Shown here: positions 23,801-34,550 of the stretch, in pieces | Layout: every line of letters starts with the position of its first letter | Numbering within the stretch: the first letter of the stretch is position 1 | DNA from: Parietaria judaica | Taxonomy: Eukaryota > Streptophyta > Magnoliopsida > Rosales > Urticaceae | NCBI GenBank assembly: GCA_954871525.1 | Contig: OX940871.1 | Coordinates: 26,262,586-26,326,585, forward strand | Direction of reading: 5' to 3' | Length of the DNA stretch: 64,000 bases | Notes under the pieces: generated by a model | Seen by the model: only the letters and a program-made list of their open reading frames with translations | The model's database searches: none | What the model was told of the DNA's origin: nothing | Made by a program: the position numbers and the translations under genes

Positions 23801-24935
23801 CCTACATTACACTTCTGTAACAACTGAAGACCCACGCCACGTGAAAGATAACAATATTGTCTGCTATTTGTTACAAAAGTGTAACTTCGATATATTATAG
23901 CATCTAAAATTTATGATCAATTAATATCATTTATCCGCTACAAATGAACGAGATAATCTTCCGCTAATAGATAATAAACCTAAGTATAGACATTAAAAGG
24001 GTATATACAGTTTGTTAATTAAATTAATGTCAAGAGAATTAGGGCTGGAGGAGAGAGAGTTTAATTTCAATCTTTATTCTTCATTTATATTTTAATTTAT
24101 TTGTTTTTTTTTTTAACTCAATTAAATAAATAAAAAAATTCATTTAAAAACATGTTAATTAAATACTGAGAAGGCTTCTAAGAATGACACATTGCTCGGG
24201 GTAACTGAAGAAGACGGAAACATGAACGAAGTTCCAAACCATGCGAATTGAAATTATGTCCGGGTAAAAAAAGAATCGGAACTAACAGGTCAATATTTTG
24301 AAAGTAATGGTACTTTTTTCAGGATTAACCCTTAAATTTTTTGATCAAATTATTACTAAAAAAATAGGAATGTGCGGAAAAAACTGGTAACAAGTTAAGA
24401 TCGGTTATTGATTTTCCAAAAGTAGTTATTTTTCTAAATGATTTTAATATTAAATATTAATGAAAAAAATATCTTAGATTTATGTTAGAGAGTTAGGGTT
24501 ACTTTTATGAACACATGTATTTTTTGGACCAATATGTTTTATTTTTGCGATAAAATGAGTTGTATGTTATATTTTATAAAAAAATATTGAATAACTGGAT
24601 TCGGTTATCCGGTTTCATAACCAAAATTGATTTCAAAACAGAAAGTTATTAAAATTGGTTATCGAATGAAAATCTGGTTAACATGTTTTTGAAAACATGT
24701 CAAAGTTATTGAAATACCATATAGTGGAAAATTAACAAGTCAAGCGATGCACCCCTACTCAAAAGTATTTTAACCAAAAAAAAAGCATATTAAATACCTG
24801 AAGTTCAGCTTCGAGAAAAGCAAGCAAAACTGCAGGGATCATCCCTCTGATGCCTCCTCCATCAATGCTGAGAATTGTTATGAGGTCTCCATATTTTGGG
24901 AAAAGAACTTTCGGAGTCAAGATTTCTTGATCCAT
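20899..24935 (-). CDS. Patatin-like acyl hydrolase (intact, seven exons)
   Basis: Exons, from the start: 24798-24935, 23359-23540, 23096-23282, 22842-23003, 22247-22552, 21610-21785, 20899-20974. All introns are GT-AG and the phases join without a break, giving 408 residues, the usual patatin length. Motifs are the oxyanion loop DGGGIRG (25-31), the nucleophile elbow GTSTG with Ser66, and DGG with Asp215 in [11 protein letters not shown]. Ser and Asp form the catalytic dyad of the patatin/phospholipase A family, which releases fatty acids from phospholipids and galactolipids. The N-terminus lacks a signal peptide, which fits the soluble cytosolic plant pPLA-II group. The C-terminal part ([20 protein letters not shown]) is also typical. 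Intron 1 is long (about 1.26 kb) and contains MITE remnants. The exact subfamily member is not assigned. Confidence 0.93.
24218..24329. mobile_element. Family A MITE remnant in intron 1 of the patatin-like gene
   Basis: The segment matches the right end of the 63217-63757 MITE: GTCCGGGTAAAAAAAGAAT, TTTTGAAAGTAATGGTAC, AGGATTAACCC. The left half of the element is missing. Confidence 0.7.
24366..24757. mobile_element. Candidate hAT-like MITE in intron 1
   Basis: The left end TAGGAATGTGC and the right end's complement TAGGGGTGCATCG are weakly inverted and resemble the hAT ends at 10978-11594. The interior repeats GGTTAT words. I see no 8-bp duplication. Confidence 0.35.
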
Positions 24936-24990
24936 TTATTTCTTCAACAAACTACTTTTCTTTATGAGCTTATTGAGCAAATCTAGCCTC

Positions 24991-24998
24991 TATTTATA
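24991..24998 (-). promoter_or_regulatory. TATA box of the patatin-like gene
   Basis: TATAAATA on the minus strand lies about 55 bases before the start codon, which implies a short 5' UTR. Confidence 0.6.
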
Positions 24999-25486
24999 GA
25001 TACGCTTGTGCAATATTGCTATTGTCAAATAATAATGACACCGAAAATCTAGTTATTCAATTTTTACAAAAGTATGCCATGCAATTATAAAACAGTAAAA
25101 TAACGCTCTACGTATAATTTTATGATGCTACCTTCTATTTTTTTTTAATAATTTAATTTTTTAATATATAATATCACTGCCAGATTGGTAGTAATTAGAT
25201 TGCTGTGTGAACTAAGCAATTATGTGTGGATATTTATTACATCACCGACAAGCTAATAATGAAACCCTAATTTATATTCTCCTAGGAATGAAACCTGATT
25301 ACAAGCTAAACTGAGCAAGGGCAAGCCCCACGGGCTTAAGTCGGAGGCCGCTCGACCAAGACAAAATACGGGCCTCCGGGGCCGAGCCCCAAGTTCAGCT
25401 CCTGCTGCCCGCCCGAGCCCAAAGACCTTTAAGTTTTTGTTTTTTGTTTTTTTTTTTTGTGATAAAAAAACTCTCTTAGTTGCATA

Positions 25487-25818
25487 TGTGATGATAAGCC
25501 TTGACTTTGGCAAGACTTGGATAACAAGTTTATTGACTGATTTACTTGGCAGCCAAGTACATGCTTGAAGCCCAAGTTTGTTAAGATTTTTTTATTTGTT
25601 TTATTTCCCTATAAATAGTTATGTAGACTTATGCATTGAATAACTCCATCATTTGTGTTTCGACTTCGTTTAGTAAGCAGAGAATTATTTTTTCCTCCTT
25701 TTTCTTCTTGCTTCGTAGCCACCAAAATTCACTATCTTCATTTTGTGTGTCGTTTGCATTTAGTGGTGTGGCTTTGTGCGTGTAAGTCTCGGCATCGATC
25801 AAAGAAGCGGAACCAACA
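25487..25818 (+). repeat. 5' LTR of copia 2
   Basis: It begins TGTGATGATAAGCC and ends GGAACCAACA. A TATA-like CTATAAATAG lies near 25609-25618. Confidence 0.93.
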
Positions 25819-25820
25819 TT

Positions 25821-25830
25821 TGGTATCAGA
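25821..25830 (+). other. Primer binding site of copia 2
   Basis: TGGTATCAGA, matching initiator-Met tRNA, lies two bases after the LTR. Confidence 0.85.
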
Positions 25831-25949
25831 TCGAGGTTGTAGGTATTGTCAAGTCTCTTGAAATTCTTAGTATGTTCTGTGGTTGCGGTTCTGACTGATC
25901 TTTCACATCAGAAACGATTTCTTGAGAATTTACAGTGCGAGTTCCCTTT

Positions 25950-26860
25950 ATGCCGAAGTACATGGAGTCGTCAAGCAAATCATCTGGAGGAAATGTGACG
26001 CTGCAGTACCCGATGCTTACGAAGAGCAATTACGCGGTGTGGGCGCTGAAGATGCGAGTAAACCTGCAAGCGCAAGGAGTCTGGGAGGCTGTAGAAGGCG
26101 GAGATGTCGAAGCGCACAAGGATAGGATGGCTCTCGCTGCCATCTATCAGGGAGTCGGAAGATATCCTTCTCATGATCGGCGAGAAGGATTCCGCAAAGA
26201 AGGCGTGGGAGACGTTGCGGACGATGAACATGGGCGCAGAACGCGTCAGAGAAGCCAAGGTTCAAACCTTGAAGAGCGAGTTTGAGGTTCTCCGTATGAA
26301 AGACGGTGAATCCGTGGACGAGCTCGCTATAAAGCTTTCATCTCTTGCAACGGATATCCGCTCACTAGGCGAACAGGTGGACGAGACCACCGTGGTAAAG
26401 AAATTCTTGAGATCTGTAACTCACAGATACATGCAGATCGTGACGTCGATCGAGAAGTTCGGCGACCTCAAGACTATGTCAGTCGAGGAGGTTTTCGGTC
26501 GTCTTAAAGTCCACAAGGAGAGGCTTCGGGGCTATGGCGACAGAGACGAGGAGAAACACCTCCTGCTCACGCATGAAGAATGGAAGGCTAAGTAGAAGTG
26601 GAACCAGCGAGAAGGTTTTTCTTCAAGCTCGTCGAGTCGCAACGGATACGGCAGCGAGAGCCGTGGACGTGGAAGAGGCCGAGGTTGAGAACGTGGTCGC
26701 GACCAGCGCGGTCGAGGCAGTAGCACTCCCCGCCAAGACGGCGCCACCCGCAAGGAAAAGAGCACAATGAGGCCGAGGTCGAGGACGTGGTCGCGACCAG
26801 CGCGGTCGAGGCAGTAGCACTCCCCGCCAAGACGGCGCCACCCGCAAGGACAAGAGCACA
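25950..26860 (+). pseudogene. Copia 2 gag, broken
   Basis: The start is ATG 25950 (MPKYMESSSK...). The gag N-terminus matches copia 1 (LQYPMLTKSNYAVWALKMRVNLQAQGVWEAVE). The frame shifts near 26150. The next frame runs through DILLMIGEKDSAKKAWETL and RYMQIVTSIEKFGDLKTM to TAG 26593, and continues past it as an Arg/Gly-rich linker to TGA 26686. A 94-bp tandem duplication (26675-26768, 26769-26862) in the linker then moves the frame by one base, so that the zinc knuckle is read only from the second copy. Confidence 0.9.
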
Positions 26861-26862
26861 GT
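26675..26862 (+). repeat. 94-bp tandem duplication in copia 2 gag
   Basis: The two adjacent copies differ at a few bases (for example GGTTGAGAACG versus GGTCGAGGACG). Since 94 is not a multiple of three, it is itself a frameshift. Confidence 0.9.
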
Positions 26863-27970
26863 GAAGTGCTATAATTGTCAGAAGTATGGTCACTACACAA
26901 ATGAGTGTCATACTAAGAAACGCGACGAAAAAGCGAATCTGGTGAGATTCGATGACGACGAGCACGCACTTATGTTCGCCGAGGAGATGGTGGATTTAAG
27001 TGGCAACGAGCACGAAGACCAGGATGTGGTCGACGAGACACACGTCGAGCAGGAGCGCGTCGACGTAGTACTTGATGACCAGGTATCTAGCGAGGAGGTA
27101 CCTGACGAGCAAGTACTGAGCCGAGTGGACGAGCTGATGATGGCAGAGAAGCCTAGGTCGACCAGGAAGAACGAGAAGCAAACCAAAAAGGTGATGCTCA
27201 ATGAAGACAAGACTTTCGCCAACTTACTCGCAGATGGCGAAGAGAATATCTATACCGGCATTTGGTATTTAGACAACGGAGCCAGCAACCACATGACGGG
27301 TCATCGAGCAAAGTTTGAAGAGCTCAACGAGAGGATCACAGGAAACGTGAAGTTTGGCGATGGTTCCATCGTCGACATCAAGGGCACAGGGTCCATCCTG
27401 TTCAAGTGCAAGAATGGGGACCAGCGCCTGCTGACTGAAGTCTACTACATACCGAAGCTGAAGAGTAACATCATCAGCTTAGGACAGATGAAAGAGATCG
27501 TTCACACAGTAATCCTATCCGGAGAGTTCATAAAGATGTGGAACAACGACGACGCACTCTTGATGAAGGTGAAGAGATCACCAAGTCGGTTGTACAAGAT
27601 CAACCTGGTAGTAGATCAGCCGATTTGCTTGATGGCGTCGATCACAGACCTGGCGTGGTATGCGAGACTCGGGCACGTGAATTTTCACGCGCTCAAGATG
27701 ATAGGCGACAAGTAAATGGTCTTTTAGGTACAAAATATTGAACACCCCGACCAGCTGTGTGAAGGCTGCATGGTCGCGAAACAGGCAAGAGTGCCATTTC
27801 CGATCAAGGCCAAGTTCCGAGCAGAGCGACCCCTCCAGCTGGTGCACGCTGACCTGTGTGGTCCAATCACCCTGGCTACCCTATCCGACAATAAGTACTT
27901 CTTCTTGCTTGTTGATGATTACAGCCGCTGGGTGTGGGTGTATACGTCAAAGAGAAGGCAGGCGCCTTAG
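26861..27970 (+). pseudogene. Copia 2 zinc knuckle, protease, integrase N-terminus
   Basis: It contains the zinc knuckle CYNCQKYGHYTNEC, the protease motif YLDNGASNHMTG, and the integrase zinc region (ARLGHVNFHALKM, QLCEGCMVAKQ). TAA at 27713 and TAG at 27725 lie between the two halves of the zinc region, in the same frame. The frame then runs through HADLCGPIT and LLVDDYSRW until a shift near 27950. Confidence 0.9.
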
Positions 27971-28959
27971 AAGTCTTCAAGAAGTTTAAGCAGCTCGTGG
28001 AGATTGAGTCAGGACATAGGCTGAAGAATTTGCGAACATACCGTGGAGGAGAGTTCACATCTGAGAAGTTCGCCGAGTACTTCGGAGAAGAATGTGTAGA
28101 GCGACACCTCACTGTACCATACACGCCCCAGCAAAACGGCGTGGTAGAGAGACGGAATCGAACTGTCATGGACACTGCAAGGAGCTTGATGAAAAGCATG
28201 CAGGTTCTGGCAACGTTCTGGGGAGAAGTAGTTAGACACGCAATCTATCTGCTGAACCGCTTGCCAACAAAGGCGCTAGGCGAGCGCACGCCTTACCAAG
28301 CGTGGAAAGGGAAAAAAACTCATCTTGAGCATTTGAAGGTGTTTGGGTGCACCACACATGTGAAGACTATGGGACCATACCTCAAGAAGCTCGATGATCA
28401 GAGTCAATCGATGGTGTACCTTGGCACCGAGGAAGGAAGCAGGGCACACCGGTTTAACGACCCCCGACGCGGAAAAGTGCATGTCAGCAGAGACGCCGTG
28501 TTCGAAGAGGAAAAGAAGTGGGATTGGCGTGACGAGAACGGAGAGCCCAAACAGAACTCGGTGGAGTTCATACTCGAAGAGGAAGATTCGGTCGAGCAGG
28601 AAGAGGGAGAGAGTCCCTTCCAGGGACTAGAAATGCCCAGTTCGACAGAAATCAGTTCGCCTGGAACCAGCACGACTGGAACCATCTCAGCGCCAAGCTC
28701 CCCTAACCCGGGATCAGGCATGATCACCCCGATCCCAATGACTGCTAGTTTAGGAGGAACCGGCTTAGGAGACTCGTCGATCAAAGACGGACCAAGAGGG
28801 TTCCGTTCACTATCCGACGTCTACGAAGAAGCGCGAGAGCTCGATTTGAGCCCAGAAGAGCTCTTTCTGGTGAGCGCTAGCGGAACCAACCAACTATCGC
28901 GAGGAAGCCACCGAGAAGGAATGGCAAGAAGCGATGAAGCGAGAGGTGGAGTGCATTGA
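27934..28959 (+). pseudogene. Copia 2 integrase core and linker
   Basis: Open for 341 codons: YRGGEFTSEKF (normally T/D-RGGEF; the Asp position reads Tyr here), TPQQNGVVERRNRT with the catalytic Glu, then the conserved copia segment HLKVFGCTTHVK and a Ser/Pro-rich linker. The frame is lost near 28880. Confidence 0.88.
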
Positions 28960-30423
28960 GAAGAATCAGACATGGGAACTAGTCGACCTTCCAAAAGGTC
29001 ATAAGTCCATTGGTCTGAAGTGGGTCTACAAGCTCAGAAAGACTCTGAAGGCAAGGTTCTCAAGCACAAGGCCAGATTGGTTGCAAAGGGCTATGTGAAG
29101 AAGCAGGGAGTAGACTTCGAGGAAGTTTTCGCTCCAGTAGCCAGACTTGACACGGTCAGGCTAATCCTAGCCCTCGCAGCTCACCGAGGCTGGATAATCC
29201 ATCACCTGGACGTCAAATCGGCGTTCATGAATGATGAAATGGAAGAAGAAGTCTACGTTGCTCAGCCATAAGGCTTCGTCAACAAGACCGCAGCGCACAA
29301 AGTGTACAAGTTGTCAAAAGCTCTTTATGGCTTGAGAAAAATACCACGTGCATGGAACACTCGACTCGACAGGAGTATGCAGAATCTCGGTTTCAAGAAG
29401 TGATCTTAGGAGCAAGCGGTCTACACGAGGAACTCAAGAAAGGAGGCCCTCATCGTCGATGTGTACGTCGACGACCTGATCGTTACTGGATCCAGTGCAG
29501 AAGGCATAGATGGATTCAAGAAGCAGATGATGAAGGAGTTCGAGATGAGCGACCTCGGACTACTCTCATACTACCTCGGCATCGAGGTCGACCAGAAGAA
29601 GGAATTTGTCACGCTGAAGCAATTAGCTTACGCGAAGAAAATCCTGAAGCAGTTCGAGATGGCGGACTGCGACCCGAGTAAGTATCCGATGGAACCGAAG
29701 TTAAAGCTCGGGAAAGATGCGGAAGGAAAACCAGTGGATCCCACAGAGTATAGGCGTGTCGTCGGGTGCCTCAGGTACTTAACCCATACCCGACCGGACA
29801 TCTCATATGCAGTTGGCATGGTGAGTCGTCACATGGAAAATCCTACTAGCCTACACCACCAGGCTGTGAAGCACATATTTCGTTACGTTAAAGGAACGAT
29901 GAACTGCGGGATCCAATACGGAAAAGGATGTAGAGCTGAAGAACTGGTCGGTTTTACCTACAGTGACTTAGCCGGTGACATCGATGATAGAAAAAGTACC
30001 GGAGGTATGGCATTTTACCTCAACTGGAATTTGATCACTTGGCAGTCACGGAAGCAGAGAACTGTGGCCCTATCGTCTTGTGAGGCCGAGTTTATGGCAG
30101 CGACCGCATCGGCGTGTCAAGCGTTGTGGCTCAGAAACTTATTGAGTGAACTGACCGGAGCCGAGCAGAAGCCAGTAACTCTATACGTAGACAACAAGTC
30201 TGCTATTGCACTGATGAAGAACCCGGTCGTTCATGGGCGCAGCAAGCATATCGACACTCTTTTTCACTTTATTCGCGAGTGTATGGAGAAGTAAGAGATC
30301 ATCGTGGAATTTTTCACCACCAAAGATCAACGTGCGGACATTCTCACAAATGCTTTAGCAAGAGTCAAATTTGCGGGGATGCGAAAATTGCTCGGCGTAA
30401 CGAACCTCGAACCAAGTCAAGCT
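28883..30423 (+). pseudogene. Copia 2 reverse transcriptase and RNase H, broken
   Basis: The reverse transcriptase is spread over two frames (shift near 29036) with stops at 29269, 29401 and 29407. Recognisable pieces are [56 protein letters not shown] and the catalytic YVDD at 29464-29475. From 29461 to 30291 the frame is open through RNase H (LSSCEAEFMA, YVDNKSAIALMKNP). TAA at 30292 then precedes the terminal KDQRADILTNAL motif. Confidence 0.9.
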
Positions 30424-30424
30424 T

Positions 30425-30435
30425 ACGGGAGAGAA
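30425..30435 (+). other. Polypurine tract of copia 2
   Basis: ACGGGAGAGAA abuts the 3' LTR and is nearly identical to the copia 1 tract. Confidence 0.8.
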
Positions 30436-30763
30436 TGTGATGATAAGCCTTGATTGGCAAGACTTGGATAGCAAGTTTATTGACTGATTTACTTGTCAGC
30501 CAAGTACATGCTTGAAGCCCAAGTTTGTTAAGATTTTTTTATTAGGTTTATTTCCCTATAAATAGTCATGTGACTTATGCATTGAATAACTCTATCATTT
30601 GTATTTCGACTTCGTTTAGTAAGCAGAGAATTAGTTTCTCCTCCTTTTTCTTCTTGCTTTGTAGCCACCAAAATCCACTATCTTCATTTTGTGTGTCGTT
30701 TGCATTTCTGGTGTGGCTTTCTGCGTGTAAGTCTCGGCATCGATCAAAGAAGCGGAACCAACA
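30436..30763 (+). repeat. 3' LTR of copia 2
   Basis: It begins TGTGATGATAAGCC, ends GGAACCAACA and is followed directly by the GCATA duplication. Confidence 0.93.
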
Positions 30764-30975
30764 GCATATTGGTCCCTCGTAAATGCAAAAATGTGTGAAG
30801 GTAGTGCAAAAAGCATTTGGGGTGTTAGCCACGAAATTTTTTTCGTTACAAAGAGTTTGATTGAATAAATTTAAATGATGTTACAAAGATTTGTAATGTT
30901 TTTAAATAATATCTGAAGATAAATATATCGAATGAATAAATTAAATATATTGATGAAAAGGACCCGAACAGAAAT

Positions 30976-31585
30976 GGCCCTACAAGGAGTGCCCCCGGGC
31001 AGAACTGTCTCCATACCAGAAAAGTCCCTACCAGGAATGCCCCGGGCAGAAATGGACCCTAACTATGGTAGGGACACACGACCAGAAGTCAGCGGAACTC
31101 ATTCCAGAAGGTGTCAAACTTGAAGAGCAAGTTTAGAGATTTTATTTGATTTTATTTCATGGTTCTGTTAGGATTCGAATGTAAATGTAGAAGATTTGAT
31201 TGAGTTTATTTTAGGAAATTTTTGCTAGGGTTTCATTTTCTAGTCCCCTATAAATACTAGTGTTAGTGTTTATTTTTTGTAACTTCATTATTTTAGTATT
31301 TTTGCATTCGACATTAATGTGAGATTCAATTTCTCCCAAAGAGTTCTTCTTCCTTTATTGTTTTGTTCTTATTGTGTTTACTTTTGGCAGATCCATTCAT
31401 ATTAGAACCAACATCACTTAATGTTGCCTATAAATACTACTATTAGTCTCTATTTTGAAACTTCATTATTGTACTTTTTGCCTTCAATTAATTAAAGAGA
31501 ATTATTTCTCCCAACTTGGTGTTTTCTTTGATGTTCTTCGTTGTTTTTGGCAGATCTGTTTCAATTGGAACCACCAGGTTTTGAC
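30976..31585 (+). repeat. LTR remnant with duplicated TATA/R/U5 part
   Basis: CCTATAAATACTA occurs at about 31250 and again at about 31431. Each is followed by a T-rich stretch, TTTCTCCCAA and TTTTGGCAGATC, ending in GGAACCA/AGAACCAACA as copia LTRs do. The upstream part contains repeated CCGGGCAGAA words like those in the copia 1 LTR. It looks like a third, diverged copia LTR family with a partial internal duplication. Confidence 0.5.
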
Positions 31586-32019
31586 TCCCTTGTGTTTCCG
31601 GTGATCTCCTTTAATTCATGAATCCCTCAAAATTATAAGCTCCTCCACGTGGTCATTTCTTACCCAATTTCGTCGATCGGCGCCAATTACATTTTTGGTT
31701 AAACTAAAGCGAATGTTGTCATGCGATTTTCTTTGCATCCAGGCTTCGACTATCATCGGAATCTACCTTTAGTTTAGGCAAAAAATCTAATTAGCGATCG
31801 AGAACATTCGCTAATGGATGACCTCGTGGAGGAATCTTATGATTTTGAGAGACTAGACTAGAGGATGTCAACATAAGCACAAGAGAGTCGAAACCGACCA
31901 GAGCTACATCGATCAATTCGACCAATTCTACGTTGACAGTGATATCGATCGACAACAAGAATACTTGTTGTAGTTTTACCCTTTTTTTTGTAACAATGTA
32001 ACTTCTGTAACGACTTTAT
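31586..32019. other. Unassigned stretch between the inverted arms
   Basis: Mixed-composition sequence follows the LTR remnant. No reading frame is convincing. It may be the leader of the same retroelement. Confidence 0.35.
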
Positions 32020-32345
32020 CATCAGTATAATTAATTTATTCATTCTCTATATCTATCTTTAAAATATTATTTAAATTACATTACGTACTTTGTAACATTA
32101 TTTAAATTTATTCAATCAAATCTTTGTAACAAAATAAATATCATGACTTTCACCTCAAAATGCTCTTAGCACTACTAACACCATTCTTTTGCATTTACGA
32201 GGGATTAATATGCAATTAGAATTTTTTTTAAAGGTAAACGACTTCAGGCTCGGGCCCGGAGACCCATATTTTGTTCGGGTCGGGAGGGGTCGGACTGAGC
32301 CCGTGGGGCCCATCCGTTTCTCAACTTTAATTACAATTTTGTATT

Positions 32346-33347
32346 TTTGTTGACTTGCCTTTCCATGAAGTATAGTACGATGGTTGGACCCATACCCATT
32401 AATCATAGTCCACCGTCTTTTTTATTTTATTTATTTATATGTATATATAGGTTAAGATACATCAGATTTTTCGTTGAATATATTGATATTTATTAGTTTT
32501 ATGGATTGTTATTTCGATGGATAGTATAATTTATATTTATTTTTAATTAAGAATCAATAATTGTATTTTGTTATTAATCTTTTTGTAATTATGTATAAAT
32601 TCATCATATTAAACATATTAAAAAAACAATTTAATATTTTCATAAAACAGCATGGTCCCTATTAATTAATCAATGTTATATTATAATTAGTAGTTTCTAG
32701 GAGCAACAATAATACACGTACATACACACACGTGATTAAAATATTTAATTATATGGTCTCCAAAGTCTCATGATCTTCTAAACTCATTTTTTGTTACTAT
32801 TTTTTAATAGAATCATATACACAAAAAGAAATTATAGTACCATCCTTCGACGACAAATGTATGAAATTAATTAGTAAAATAACCAATATTGATGATGTGG
32901 CATTGAAAGCTGAAATATCTATTCCAATATTATCCCTGGTCGGTTTTCTTTTTCCTACCATTTTTAATATTAATAAATTTTGTAAATCATTTTTTTCTAT
33001 TTTAATATTAATAAATTATGTAAATAATTATTAATATTGATTTGCCTATGTTTGTGTTAAGTAGGAATAAGATAGTTTGTTAATGTATTCCATGATTTTA
33101 GGTAATTTTATTTAAAATATTATTTAATTATATATCCCTATCTTCGTTGCATGAATATTCAACGCATATTTACAAGAAAAATTTAATATTCGATAATTTC
33201 AACGATAACAAATTATTTGACGTGTTTTTTTTTCAATTTTTTTTTTTAAAAAAAAAAATCTTCATTCCGCCATTTCATCTTCATTCTGCCATGTTCGAGA
33301 ACCAGACCTCGGCGAGTTCCACGAGGATTATATGGATCTAGGGTTCG
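32346..33347. other. Gene-free AT-rich spacer
   Basis: I see nothing in it except A/T-rich runs. Confidence 0.6.
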
Positions 33348-33635
33348 ATGATAATTGAAGGATACTTCATCGCCGGCAGAAGAGTGCTCCACTTCGGGTC
33401 GCTGAGCAACGTCATGATGACCGTGTTCGGTCACAGCTACGACTTCGGTGACGAGAGCGACGAGGCCTCGAAGCTAGAGGCGATGGTGACCGAGGGGTAC
33501 GACCTCTTGGGCATGTTCAACTGGACTGACCACTTTCCTCTCTTGGGGTCGATGAACCTGCAAGGTGTGAGGAAGTGGTCGAGGGCTTTGGTGGCCAAGG
33601 TCAACCGCTTCGTGGGGAAGAGCCAACAAAGGTGA
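33348..33635 (+). pseudogene. Cytochrome P450 CYP78A-like fragment
   Basis: The 95-codon frame reads RRVLHFGSLSNVMMTVFG, then a YDF..DESDEASKLEAMVTEGYDLLG segment, FNWTDHFPLLGSMNLQGVRK and ALVAKVNRFVGK. This is the middle of plant CYP78A P450s, which read SLNNVM, SEGYELLG, NWSDHFP and DLQGVRKRC. The I-helix, ExxR, and heme-binding FxxGxRxCxG regions are all absent, and the frame stops about where a full gene would run on toward the I-helix. GC content is well above the flanks, so this is a captured or orphaned gene piece, not a working enzyme. Confidence 0.75.
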
Positions 33636-33850
33636 CAAGGTCGGGGAGTTGTAATGTATTTTAGTTCGTGTCTATGTTAATTCGTGTAATTTGTGTTTAT
33701 TCGAATTGTAATTGTATGTTAATTGGTTTATTCTTGTAAATGTATGTTAATTTGAATTGTAAGTGTATGTCAATTCGATTTGTAAACGTATGTCGTATTT
33801 ATTCGTGTAAATGTATGTTAATTCGAATTGTTAATTTGGTTAATGTTTTT
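33636..33850. repeat. Degenerate short repeats after the P450 fragment
   Basis: GTAAATGTATGTTAATTCGAA-like words recur roughly every 40 bases from 33650 to 33845. Confidence 0.5.
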
Positions 33851-34550
33851 AATCCAATTTTTTAAAAAATTACTAATGTTGTTAATTCGAATTAATGTTG
33901 CTAAGAAATTTAAATTTTGAAAGTCTAGAAACTGAAAAACGTTTTTTATATTTAAATTTGAAATTTATTTTTAAATTGGGAATTCAAATATTTGTTTCTT
34001 AATTATTATTTTATTAATTTTTTTAAAATTTTAAAATAAATTCGTATTAATTTTGAAAATAAATTTGTTAATTCGAATATTAATATTAATCATAATTAAT
34101 AATTAATATCAGTTTATGTGGTTTATTGGCTACGGCACAATATTAAACAAACGATGGCTGTTTTGACAATTTTAAACTTTTAAAAAGGCTAGTTAGCTTA
34201 AGCTCCTTATTTTTAATGGCCGTAAGTTTCATCTCCATAATTTGCATATTAACTAATTTTATACTTTATAAAATATGTTAATCTCTTTTCTCTTATTATA
34301 AATCATAAAAAAAAATAAAAGGTTGTGGTTGTATCTTTTTTATTCACTTAGTATTATATTACAGTTTCAGTTTCAACTTAAAAGTACCAATTAGTAAAAT
34401 AAGCGTTAACTCGTAATATTACAAACATCTTCTTAAGTGATTTTACCTTAAGTTGTCTTCAAAACTCACTCTTCACAATGTTTAAAATGGGTACTTTTAC
34501 ACACATATTAAATTCTCCACTTATAGCTTAAATATTCTTGATAAAGGTCC
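33851..34550. other. Gene-free AT-rich spacer
   Basis: I see nothing in it beyond A/T runs. Confidence 0.6.

Larger units (their letters stand above)
25487..30763 (+). mobile_element. Ty1/copia LTR retrotransposon 2, complete structure, decayed genes
   Basis: LTRs are 332 bp (25487-25818) and 328 bp (30436-30763), with target duplication GCATA at 25482-25486 and 30764-30768. A Met-tRNA primer site and a purine tract are present. I count about 12 substitutions and three small indels between the LTRs, so it is older than copia 1. The internal proteins are clearly related to those of copia 1 throughout gag and pol. The LTRs resemble each other only near the ends (TGTGA..., ...CCAACA) and near the purine tract. 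Confidence 0.95.
25290..32345. mobile_element. Large inverted-repeat (foldback-like) element, left arm split by copia 2
   Basis: The left arm comprises 25290-25486 plus 30769-30975; the right arm is about 32020-32345 in reverse. Matching words from the outside inward are CCCCACGGGCTTAAGTCGG with CCCCACGGGCTCAGTCCGA, ACAAAATACGGGCCTCCGG with ACAAAATATGGGTCTCCGG, TTGCATATTGGTCCCTCG with TTGCATATTAATCCCTCG, and GATTGAATAAATTTAAATGA with its counterpart. The copia 2 target GCATA falls inside the left arm, so copia 2 came later. Between the arms lie LTR fragments (30976-31585) and an unassigned 400-bp stretch. Without copia 2 the element would be about 1.8 kb. No transposase is visible, and the exact outer ends are uncertain. 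Confidence 0.65.

Noticed and set aside
26532..26965. Ser/Arg/Cys-rich frames on the minus strand
   Set aside because: They arise from the opposite strand of the Arg/Gly-rich gag linker and its 94-bp duplication.
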